The notes under the pieces were generated by a model. It did no database searches. It saw only the letters and a program-made list of their open reading frames with translations, and was not told the origin of the DNA. Positions 1 through 5,218 of a stretch of 7,639 bases of DNA are shown one piece after another. This DNA is from JAAYDF01 sp964511155. Its GTDB lineage: Bacteria > Planctomycetota > Phycisphaerae > UBA1845 > PWPN01. A program made the translations under genes and the position numbers. The DNA is taken from NCBI GenBank assembly GCA_964511155.1, contig CAZEEJ010000228.1:1-7639 (forward strand), read 5' to 3'. The number at the start of each line of letters is the position of its first letter. Within the stretch, counting starts at the first letter, position 1.

Positions 1-315
1 GGCTACGGAAGTGGCAAGGTCGGGGCCGATCTCCTCCGTGCGGTGGCCGGCCGGCACTAACAGCACCGTCCGCCGCAGCTCAACCTCACCCACGAAGAAG
101 CGGGCGAGCACGCCGGCGTCAATCGCACTCTCGCTGATGATCACGAGGCTGACTGGCTCGCCGATCTCCGGCACGGGCTCGCCGGACGGATCGTCGGGGT
201 TGATTCCGCCCGGCCCACCCGGCCCGAATGGGTTGTCGAAGTCAACACAGGCCGGACAGCCGACCAACATGGAACACGCCAACATCGTCAGAGCGGTCAG
301 AATCGCTTTTCGCAT
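1..315 (-). CDS. Predicted lipoprotein of unknown function, N-terminal part only
   Basis: The first 105 codons of a gene that continues past the left edge. The start is ATG at 313-315, with AAGAGGA (322-328 on the complementary strand) as ribosome-binding site six bases upstream. The protein begins MRKAILTALTMLACSMLVGC, a lipoprotein signal peptide with lipobox LVGC and lipidated Cys20. It should therefore be anchored to a membrane facing the periplasm or outside. A short Gly/Pro/Asp-rich linker follows (about residues 25-45, with GPGGPGG). A more ordered-looking segment with beta-like stretches such as SLVIIS and RTVLLVPAG then runs to the edge. I recognise no domain in the visible part. An extracytoplasmic substrate-binding or surface role is possible but unsupported. 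The reading frame is fully open to base 1, and the signal peptide plus RBS make the gene call secure. Confidence 0.82.
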   Translation of the reverse strand, partial: MRKAILTALTMLACSMLVGCPACVDFDNPFGPGGPGGINPDDPSGEPVPEIGEPVSLVIISESAIDAGVLARFFVGEVELRRTVLLVPAGHRTEEIGPDLATSVA

Positions 316-405
316 GGAACGTCCTCTTCCGATAAGGTCGACCGGCAGCAGAGGGTGAACACCTCGCGCCCATCGATCCGCATCTCACGTAACGCCCGGT
401 TAACC

Positions 406-411
406 ATTATA
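406..411 (-). promoter_or_regulatory. Candidate -10 box for the left-edge lipoprotein gene
   Basis: On the minus strand this is an exact TATAAT in otherwise GC-rich DNA. It implies a transcript start near 399 and a leader of roughly 80 bases before the lipoprotein ATG at 315. No good -35 hexamer lies 16-18 bases upstream, so the call rests on the -10 match and its position. Confidence 0.42.
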
Positions 412-504
412 GCCGCGCGAGCACAAAATCCTCTCCCAAGTCCGGGGTTCATTGTGGACAGGCGGGATTTCGGACCATGCGTGCACCGCCAACCGACGGG
501 GTAG

Positions 505-525
505 CCCAGGTCCGCTGGACCTGGG
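505..525. repeat. Perfect 9-bp stem hairpin
   Basis: CCCAGGTCC, then GCT, then GGACCTGGG form a perfect 9-bp stem with a 3-base loop. No T-run follows on either strand, so it is not a classical terminator. It shares its right edge with the next inverted repeat (starting at 522), which suggests one composite structured element. Confidence 0.6.
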
Positions 526-597
526 GGAGCGATTGCCGCAAGCGAATCAGCTCCACGAAGGGATCGGCGTCCGCAACGTGAATCAATCGCTCCCCCA
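522..597. repeat. 14-bp perfect inverted repeat with 48-base interior
   Basis: TGGGGGAGCGATTG at 522-535 is repeated as its exact reverse complement CAATCGCTCCCCCA at 584-597. The 48-base interior has no open frame of note. A perfect 14-bp match across this distance is not expected by chance. It looks like the ends of a small non-coding mobile or REP-type unit, or a folded RNA. The right arm abuts and slightly overlaps the longer inverted repeat beginning near 594. Confidence 0.65.
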
Positions 598-777
598 CCT
601 CCGGAGGAGGGTACGCGTTTAGCGTCCGGGGACTGGCTCTTTTTTGCCGGCGTGAGGGCTTTCAATGCGGTTCAGTCCCTTGACAGCATGGAGTTACCGT
701 CGCACCAGGAAGGTTACAAGGCAAAAAAGTGCCTGTCCCCCTTCCCGAGGACGCTAAACACGTACGGAGGAGGTGGG
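594..777. repeat. Long imperfect inverted repeat, REP-like
   Basis: The left core arm is 611-648 and the right core arm 720-765. Reading the right arm on the other strand, GTACG(C/T)GTTTAGCGTCC pairs with one mismatch. After an 8-base insertion in the right arm, GGGGAC(T/A)GGC(T/A)CTTTTTTGCC pairs with two mismatches. CCCACCTCC just outside both arms (594-602 and, inverted, 769-777) extends the symmetry. The unit GGGGACAGGCAC followed by a T-run resembles, from memory, dispersed palindromes linked to IS200-like REP-associated transposases. No transposase is present here, so this would be a non-autonomous copy. The symmetry is directly visible; the family assignment is inference. Confidence 0.68.
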
Positions 778-858
778 CCACCCGTCCGTCCGCTCCCTCA
801 CGGTCGCGGCTGTGCGCAGACGCGGGTGGATACCGTCGCGGCTCTGTACGGTGCCGGC

Positions 859-2553
859 TCAGAAGAGACCGATAACTCGGCCCTGCTCATCGACGTCCAT
901 GGCCAGGGCGGCCGGGTGACGGCCGAACGCCGGCATGGTCTGGATGGTGCCGACCAGGGGAGTGAGGAAGCCCGCCCCACCCGCCAGGCGGATGTCGCGG
1001 ACCGGGAGCAGGAACCCCGTCGGGCGGCCCTTCCGGGCCGGGTCATGGGATAGGGAGTACTGCGTTTTCGCCATGCAGATGGGTAGTTTGTCGAAGCCCA
1101 GCCGGGTCAGGGTCTCCGCCGCGGCATTGGCCGCCGCTTCGTAGGTGACTCCGTCGGCCCCATAGATCTCGCGAGCGATGGTCTCAATTTTGCCCTTGAT
1201 GGGGGTCTTGAGGTCGTACAGGAAGCGGAAGGGCTTGGCGGGTGGGGCTTCCACCGCCCGGACCACGGCCTCGGCCAGGGCCTGCCCGCCCTCGCCGCCC
1301 CGGGCGTACACCTCGCTCAGAGCCACATCGAATGCCCCCGCCTCCCTGGCCGCGTCCGCCAGGAGGGCCAGCTCCTCGTCCGTATCCGTCGGAAATCGGT
1401 TGATCGCCACCACGCAGGGCAGGTTGAACCGAGCAACATTCTCCAGGTGCTTGATCATGTTGGGCAGGCCTTCGCGGAGGGCCTCGATATTCGGTTCGTT
1501 GATCCGCGGATCCATGGGCCGCCCGGGAATGACGCGGAACCGGCCGCTGTGGGCCTTGATCGCCCGAACGGTGACCACCAGGACGGCCGCCTGCGGCTGG
1601 CGGCCGGAGGTGCGGCACTTGATGTGACAGAACTTCTCGAAGCCCATGTCGGCGCCGAAGCCCGCCTCGGTCACCACGTAGTCGGCACAGCGCAGGGCGA
1701 TCTCGTCGGCCAGCACGGAGCTGTTGCCGTGAGCGATGTTGGCGAAGGGCCCTGCGTGCACGAACGCCGGCACCTGCTCGATGGTCTGCAGCAGGTTGGG
1801 CATGAGGGCATCGCGCAGCAGGACGGTCATGGCCCCGGCGGCACGGATGGCCTCCGCGAAGACAGGGATGTCCTGATGCGTGTAGCCGATAACGATGCGT
1901 CCGAGCCGCTGGCGAAGGTCCTTGAGCGACGTGGCCAAGGCCAGGACAGCCATCACCTCGCTGGCGGAGGTCAGATCGAAGCCGGTCTCGCGGGGAAAGC
2001 CGTGCCCGCCCAGGCCGATCACGATGTCGCGCAGGGCGGCGTCGTTCATGTCCACGCACCGGCGCCAGACGACTTTCATGGGGTCCAGGCGACCGGGGTT
2101 ACCCTTGACCATCAGAGTGTCGATCAGGGCGCTGAGCAGAGCATGGGCACTGCCGACAGCGTGCATGTCGCCGGTCAGATGCAGGTTGAGATCCTCCATG
2201 GGGAGGACCTGGGCGTACCCCCCGCCGGCCGCACCGCCCTTGATGCCGAAGACCGGCCCCATGGACGGCTGGCGGATGCAGCAAGCCGCTCGCTTGCCCA
2301 GCCGGGCCAGGCCTTGAGCCAGGCCGACGGTGGTCACGGTCTTGCCCTCGCCCAGCGGCGTCGGGGTGATGCCGGTGACGACAATGTACTTGCCGAACCG
2401 ATCGTCGCCGAGACGACCGATGGCGGCCAGGCGGACCTTGGCCTTGTGCCGGCCGTAGAGCTCCAGCTCCTCCTCGCGCAGGCCGAGCCGCGCGGCGATC
2501 TCCTGGATCGGCAGCAACGCGCACTTCTGGGCTATGTGCAGATCAGATTCCAT
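859..2553 (-). CDS. fhs: Formate-tetrahydrofolate ligase (10-formyl-THF synthetase)
   Basis: This cytosolic enzyme makes 10-formyl-tetrahydrofolate from formate, THF and ATP, supplying one-carbon units for purines and formyl-Met. From ATG 2553 the protein is 564 residues, close to the family's usual 555-560. It opens with the typical MESDLHIAQ. Visible motifs are the P-loop TPTPLGEGKT (about 63-72), RQPSMGPVFGIKGGAAGGGY (94-113), LTGDMHA (126-132), FVHAGPFANIAHGNSS, VTEAGFGADMGFEKF and, near the end, LPICMAKT and SLSHDP. An in-frame ATG at 2628 would add 25 residues that do not match the family, so it is rejected. RQPS (rather than the bacterial REPS) and the C-terminal VIGLF resemble eukaryotic C1-THF synthase, while the KAHSG variant and GNPGRLDP segment are bacterial in style. 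No Shine-Dalgarno is evident; a 23-bp duplication covers the start. It lies 75 bases downstream of the lipoprotein gene, possibly co-transcribed. Confidence 0.97.
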   Translation of the reverse strand: MESDLHIAQKCALLPIQEIAARLGLREEELELYGRHKAKVRLAAIGRLGDDRFGKYIVVTGITPTPLGEGKTVTTVGLAQGLARLGKRAACCIRQPSMGPVFGIKGGAAGGGYAQVLPMEDLNLHLTGDMHAVGSAHALLSALIDTLMVKGNPGRLDPMKVVWRRCVDMNDAALRDIVIGLGGHGFPRETGFDLTSASEVMAVLALATSLKDLRQRLGRIVIGYTHQDIPVFAEAIRAAGAMTVLLRDALMPNLLQTIEQVPAFVHAGPFANIAHGNSSVLADEIALRCADYVVTEAGFGADMGFEKFCHIKCRTSGRQPQAAVLVVTVRAIKAHSGRFRVIPGRPMDPRINEPNIEALREGLPNMIKHLENVARFNLPCVVAINRFPTDTDEELALLADAAREAGAFDVALSEVYARGGEGGQALAEAVVRAVEAPPAKPFRFLYDLKTPIKGKIETIAREIYGADGVTYEAAANAAAETLTRLGFDKLPICMAKTQYSLSHDPARKGRPTGFLLPVRDIRLAGGAGFLTPLVGTIQTMPAFGRHPAALAMDVDEQGRVIGLF

Positions 2554-2576
2554 GCCATGTGCCGATCGGTTTCCAT
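2531..2576 (-). repeat. 23-bp tandem duplication over the fhs start codon
   Basis: On the minus strand, 2576-2554 and 2553-2531 are adjacent copies matching at 19 of 23 positions. Both start ATGGAA and contain GATC and GCACAT. The second copy encodes the real fhs start (MESDLHIA). The first encodes METDRHMA, but because 23 is not a multiple of three its ATG is out of frame with fhs. This looks like a local slippage or duplication event that has since diverged. Confidence 0.75.
2532..2576 (-). other. Possible 14-codon upstream ORF overlapping the fhs start
   Basis: The ATG at 2576, in the upstream copy of the duplication, opens METDRHMAWNLICT and stops at TAG (2532-2534), inside fhs and in another frame. 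If translated, it would compete with the fhs start. There is no Shine-Dalgarno in front of either ATG, so nothing shows which one ribosomes prefer. It may be a by-product of the duplication only. Confidence 0.2.
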
Positions 2577-2628
2577 CGCGAAGAGGCAAGCCCGATCGTG
2601 GATTCCTGTCGCGAATACATCCGCTCAC

Positions 2629-3363
2629 TCACTCGCTTGCCTGCTGGGTCGCCGACTCGCGGGATCGCCCACCGGCCTTGGGTCCCACAAAAGCGAGTCG
2701 TGCCACCCGCCAATACGTCTCCGGCCCCGTTGTCGCCTTCTCCCGCGCCAGCCGGATGCCGAGCACGGCCGGCCCGCGTTCGGCCGGGTCGGGGTTCTGA
2801 GGATCGTGAGCCACGTCGACGTAGACGTGCAGGTGGTCGGTCTCACCCGCCACCGGCACCACCCTCATGCGCGGTGCCAAAACGGCCGGATCCTCGTCGA
2901 AGCTGCGGACGTAATGGCTGGCAATCGGCGTCCAGTGATAGATGATGTTGTGCAGCTTCTGGGCCCGGGTCTCCCCCAGATCGGCATTCTGCGAAGCCGC
3001 TCCTGTGCCGGTCGCCGCGAGGATCTGCTTCTCGATGGCGGTGAAGGCGGCCAGCGAGAAGGTCACCTCGAACGCCTTCCGCTGGCGCTCGTGATCGTGG
3101 GCCTGAGCGGCCTCGAAATCCTCGCGCATCGACCGAAGGAGAACGTACACGACCTGTTCCGGTCCGGCCGACTCGTCCAGCCGCAGCCCGTAGGCCTCGA
3201 CGACCTGAACCTCCACCGGGGGGACGGACACCTTGTCCTGGCAGGCGGGTACCAGGATGGCCAGAGATGCCAGACAGGCCAGGCGCGCGACCAGCCTTGT
3301 TGCCCCGGTCGGACCAGCGCATGACGCAACCTCTTGTGCTTGAAGCATTTTCGCGGTCATCAT
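2629..3363 (-). CDS. Predicted lipoprotein of unknown function upstream of fhs
   Basis: The protein has 244 residues from ATG 3363. An N-terminal region leads into a hydrophobic stretch LACLASLAILVPAC (about 28-41), which ends in an acceptable lipobox (VPAC, Cys41), so an exported lipoprotein is likely. The mature part continues with QDKVSVPPVEVQVVEAYGL. It then has a charged, probably helical region (about 65-100, REDFEAAQAHDHERQRKAFE), a segment with TGTGAAS, and a beta-rich C-terminal part with HLHVYVDVAHD and TYWRVARLAFVGPKAG. I recognise no domain. The start is uncertain: the frame is open to 3507, and 3363, 3360 and 3348 are candidates, none with a Shine-Dalgarno. A promoter-like sequence ending eight bases before 3363 favours 3363-3360, read from an almost leaderless mRNA. 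The n-region would then be unusually long (about 27 residues), which is a weak point. It ends 75 bases before fhs on the same strand. Confidence 0.7.
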   Translation of the reverse strand: MMTAKMLQAQEVASCAGPTGATRLVARLACLASLAILVPACQDKVSVPPVEVQVVEAYGLRLDESAGPEQVVYVLLRSMREDFEAAQAHDHERQRKAFEVTFSLAAFTAIEKQILAATGTGAASQNADLGETRAQKLHNIIYHWTPIASHYVRSFDEDPAVLAPRMRVVPVAGETDHLHVYVDVAHDPQNPDPAERGPAVLGIRLAREKATTGPETYWRVARLAFVGPKAGGRSRESATQQASE

Positions 3364-3371
3364 GGGGTGGA

Positions 3372-3399
3372 AGTCTAGCACATCCGGGGCCGGATGCAA
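3372..3399 (-). promoter_or_regulatory. Candidate promoter for the lipoprotein (and possibly fhs)
   Basis: On the minus strand, TTGCAT (3394-3399) and TAGACT (3372-3377) are separated by 16 bases, with TG one base before the -10 (extended -10). Transcription would begin near 3365, practically at the ATG of 3363, giving a leaderless or nearly leaderless message. The spacing and both hexamers fit a housekeeping-sigma promoter. Confidence 0.45.
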
Positions 3400-3403
3400 C
3401 CGC

Positions 3404-3432
3404 TTGCCCCGTCGGCCAACGGCCGGTAGACT
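3404..3432 (+). promoter_or_regulatory. Candidate promoter for the HIT-dGTPase operon
   Basis: TTGCCC (3404-3409), a 17-base spacer and TAGACT (3427-3432) match the housekeeping promoter pattern at four of six positions each, with ideal spacing. Transcription would start near 3439, only about seven bases before the HIT ATG at 3446. It shares its -10 sequence with the divergent minus-strand promoter. Confidence 0.42.
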
Positions 3433-3445
3433 CACCTGCAAGGCT

Positions 3446-3982
3446 ATGGCTGAGAACAACCAGAACCTTTGGGCACCGTGGCGCATGGAGTACATCCATT
3501 CGCTCAAGGCCGACCATGAAGGCGGCTGCTTTCTGTGCCGCTACGCCGCCAACGCGGACCAGGATCAAGAAAACCGGGTCATCTGGCGCGGGGCACACAC
3601 GCTCACGGTGTTCAACGCCTTCCCCTACAACAACGGGCACCTGCTGATCGCCCCGCTCGGCCACCATGCCGACCTGGACGAACTGGACAACGACACGCTG
3701 GCGGAGCTGATGCGGCAAGTGCGGGACGCTCAGCGGCTGCTCCGCAAGACGATCTCGCCGCAGGGCTTCAACGTCGGGTTGAACTTCGGGCGCTGTGCCG
3801 GTGCCGGGCTGCCTGGCCACCTGCACATGCACATCGTGCCGCGCTGGGAGGGCGATACCAACTTCATGGCCGTCATGGGCAACGCCCGGGTCATCTCGCA
3901 GAGCATCGAATCGCTCTACGACCAGATGCGCGTCGCGGCAGCCGAACTCGGTCTGCCCCCGGTGAGGGGGAGCGGGAAGTGA
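3446..3982 (+). CDS. HIT family hydrolase/transferase, Ap4A phosphorylase-like
   Basis: The 178-residue protein starts MAENNQNLWAPWRMEY, the usual opening of this bacterial HIT branch. An in-frame ATG at 3362 would add 28 unrelated residues and is rejected. CFLC (Cys28, Cys31) is a probable zinc-binding pair. FNAFPYNNGHLLIAP (57-70) is the substrate-pocket strand. The histidine triad HLHMHIVPRW has His125, His127 and His129, the middle residue being the expected nucleophile in HIT enzymes. GDTNFMAVMGNARVI follows. The layout resembles actinobacterial Rv2613c-type Ap4A phosphorylases, so splitting diadenosine polyphosphates to nucleotides is the likely role, in the cytosol; the exact substrate is inferred. 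A weak AAGG lies only a few bases before the ATG. It probably forms an operon with the dGTPase-like gene 39 bases downstream. Confidence 0.9.
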   Translation: MAENNQNLWAPWRMEYIHSLKADHEGGCFLCRYAANADQDQENRVIWRGAHTLTVFNAFPYNNGHLLIAPLGHHADLDELDNDTLAELMRQVRDAQRLLRKTISPQGFNVGLNFGRCAGAGLPGHLHMHIVPRWEGDTNFMAVMGNARVISQSIESLYDQMRVAAAELGLPPVRGSGK

Positions 3983-4008
3983 TGAGTGATGAGTGCTGAG
4001 TACTGAGT
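3981..4008 (+). repeat. Four degenerate 7-bp tandem repeats between HIT and dgt
   Basis: GATGAGT, GATGAGT, GCTGAGT and ACTGAGT follow each other without gaps from 3981 to 4008. The array starts inside the HIT stop codon (TGA 3980-3982) and ends on a possible GTG start (4007) for the next gene. It supplies several stop and ATG/GTG triplets in different frames. It looks like a slippage-derived heptamer array. Confidence 0.7.
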
Positions 4009-4021
4009 GACCCTGCTCGCC

Positions 4022-5152
4022 ATGGCCGACAACAGCCAGTTGCTGAAACCCTATGCCGCCAGTGCCGCGAACAGTCGCGGCCGTGAGCACCCGGAGTCGT
4101 TCCCGCGCAACGTCGACCCCTTCGCCATCGACCGCCAGCGGGTGCTGCACTCCGCCGCGTTTCGCCGGCTCGAATACAAAACGCAGGTCTTCGTCGTCGG
4201 CGAACACGACCACTTCCGCACCCGGTTGACGCACACGCTGGAAGTGGCCAGCATTGCCCGGCGGCTGTGCACTGCCCTGCGGGTCAACGTGGCGGTGGGC
4301 GAGCTGATCGCCCTCACGCACGACGTGGGCCACCCGCCCTTCGGCCACGCGGGCGAGAAGACGCTGGCCGAGCTGATGCAGGACCACGGCGGTTTCGAGC
4401 ACAACGCCCAGTCGCTGCGGGTCATCGAGTACCTGGAACACCCCTACCCGGCCTTCCGCGGCTTGAATGCGACGCACGAGGTGCGCGAGTCGCTGGCCAA
4501 GCATTGCACGCTGTACGACCGGCCGGGGAGCCACCAGCTGGCCGACGGCTCGCACGCCCCGCTCGAAGGCCAGATCGCCAACCTGGCCGACCGGCTCGCG
4601 TATGACTGCCACGATCTCGAGGATGCGATCGGTGCCCAACTGATCACCGAGGCGGACTTGGGCGACGTGGTCCTCTGGCGGGAGGCGGCCGAGGAACCTC
4701 GGCGGGCGTACCCCCAATTACCGCTGGCCGCCGTTCGCCGCCCGATCCTCGATCACCTCGAAACGGCCATGCTCAACGACATCGTCCAGGAGTCGCGCCG
4801 CCGCATCGCCGCCGCGAAGGTCCAGACCATCGACGACGTGCGCGCCTGCCGCCGCGAGTTGCTGGCCTTCTCCGAGCCGATGGCCTCGCGCGTGGCGGAG
4901 CTTGAAGCCTTCCTGCACGAGCGCGTTTACCGGCACGGGCGCTTGATTCGCATGGACAGCAAGGCCGCCCGGTTCATCCGCCGCCTGTTCGAGGCTTACC
5001 TCGGCGAGCCCCGTCTGCTACCCCCGCGTTTCGCCGCCCGCACCGCCGACCAGGGCGCCCACCGCGTTATCTGCGACTACATCGCCGGCATGACCGACCG
5101 CTTCGCCCAGGATGAATACAAACGCCTCTTCGAGCCCTTCGAGCGGGTTTGA
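4022..5152 (+). CDS. dgt: dGTPase-like HD-domain dNTP triphosphohydrolase
   Basis: Enzymes of this family split dNTPs, classically dGTP, to the nucleoside and triphosphate and so control dNTP pools in the cytosol. From ATG 4022 the protein has 376 residues, typical of the shorter bacterial forms. Family motifs appear in order: SRGR near residue 20, FRRLEYKTQVF (about 47-57), RTRLTHTLEVA with metal-binding His71, LTHDVGHPPFGHAGE with His100-Asp101, GGFEHNAQSLRV (123-134) and ANLADRLAYDCHDLEDA with Asp190. All four expected HD metal ligands are present. A GTG at 4007 would add only MTLLA; neither start has a clear Shine-Dalgarno, and 4022 is preferred on family length. The gene follows the HIT gene by 39 bases and precedes the sulfatase by 66. 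True substrate preference cannot be read from sequence; many relatives are general dNTPases. Confidence 0.93.
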   Translation: MADNSQLLKPYAASAANSRGREHPESFPRNVDPFAIDRQRVLHSAAFRRLEYKTQVFVVGEHDHFRTRLTHTLEVASIARRLCTALRVNVAVGELIALTHDVGHPPFGHAGEKTLAELMQDHGGFEHNAQSLRVIEYLEHPYPAFRGLNATHEVRESLAKHCTLYDRPGSHQLADGSHAPLEGQIANLADRLAYDCHDLEDAIGAQLITEADLGDVVLWREAAEEPRRAYPQLPLAAVRRPILDHLETAMLNDIVQESRRRIAAAKVQTIDDVRACRRELLAFSEPMASRVAELEAFLHERVYRHGRLIRMDSKAARFIRRLFEAYLGEPRLLPPRFAARTADQGAHRVICDYIAGMTDRFAQDEYKRLFEPFERV

Positions 5153-5171
5153 ACCATGCGAGTGGAATCGG

Positions 5172-5215
5172 GTATCCTGCCGGTGCGGTCCTGCAATGCC
5201 GCACCGGGAGGATAC
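5172..5215 (+). promoter_or_regulatory. Hairpin masking the sulfatase ribosome-binding site
   Basis: GTATCCTGCCGGTGCGG (5172-5188) pairs with CCGCACCGGGAGGATAC (5199-5215): 17 base pairs with a single G-G mismatch and a 10-base loop. The right arm contains the sulfatase Shine-Dalgarno GGGAGGA (5206-5212), which sits six bases before ATG 5219. In the folded mRNA the RBS would be fully paired. No T-run follows, so it is not a classical terminator, although it lies just after the dgt stop and could also cause pausing or RNA processing. It could equally be a DNA dyad bound by a regulator. Confidence 0.7.
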
Positions 5216-5218
5216 GCG

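Larger units (their letters stand above)
316..858. other. 543-bp gap without a convincing gene
   Basis: This gap lies between the start of the left lipoprotein gene and the end of fhs. Its right end lies beyond the fhs stop codon and its left end is the lipoprotein leader. Open frames crossing it run straight through the inverted repeats, have no recognisable domain and no ribosome-binding site, and are best read as chance frames in GC-rich DNA. The identifiable content is a -10 box (406-411), a perfect small hairpin (505-525), an inverted repeat (522-535 with 584-597) and a long REP-like inverted repeat (about 594-777). I see nothing specific in 420-500 or 784-858, and no canonical terminator for fhs. 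Confidence 0.6.

Noticed and set aside
297..665. Minus-strand frame of 122 codons in the left gap
   Set aside because: It runs through both inverted repeats and into the lipoprotein gene, has no RBS and no domain-like sequence.
2240..2290. Gln in place of Glu in the fhs REPS motif as a sign of an inactive enzyme
   Set aside because: Eukaryotic C1-THF synthases, which are active, carry RQPS at this place, and all other motifs are intact.
1447..3324. Open plus-strand frame of about 625 codons across fhs and the lipoprotein
   Set aside because: It is antisense to a clear fhs gene with all family motifs; the translation is low-complexity Gly/Arg/Asp/His-rich with no domain. GC-rich codon use makes such mirror frames common.
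2843..4717. Open minus-strand frame of about 624 codons across the HIT and dgt genes
   Set aside because: It is antisense to two well-supported genes, crosses the divergent promoter region and the heptamer array, and has no recognisable domain.
5156..5218. Upstream in-frame ATG as the sulfatase start
   Set aside because: It would place 21 extra residues before the signal peptide and translate through the hairpin; the strong RBS is in front of ATG 5219.
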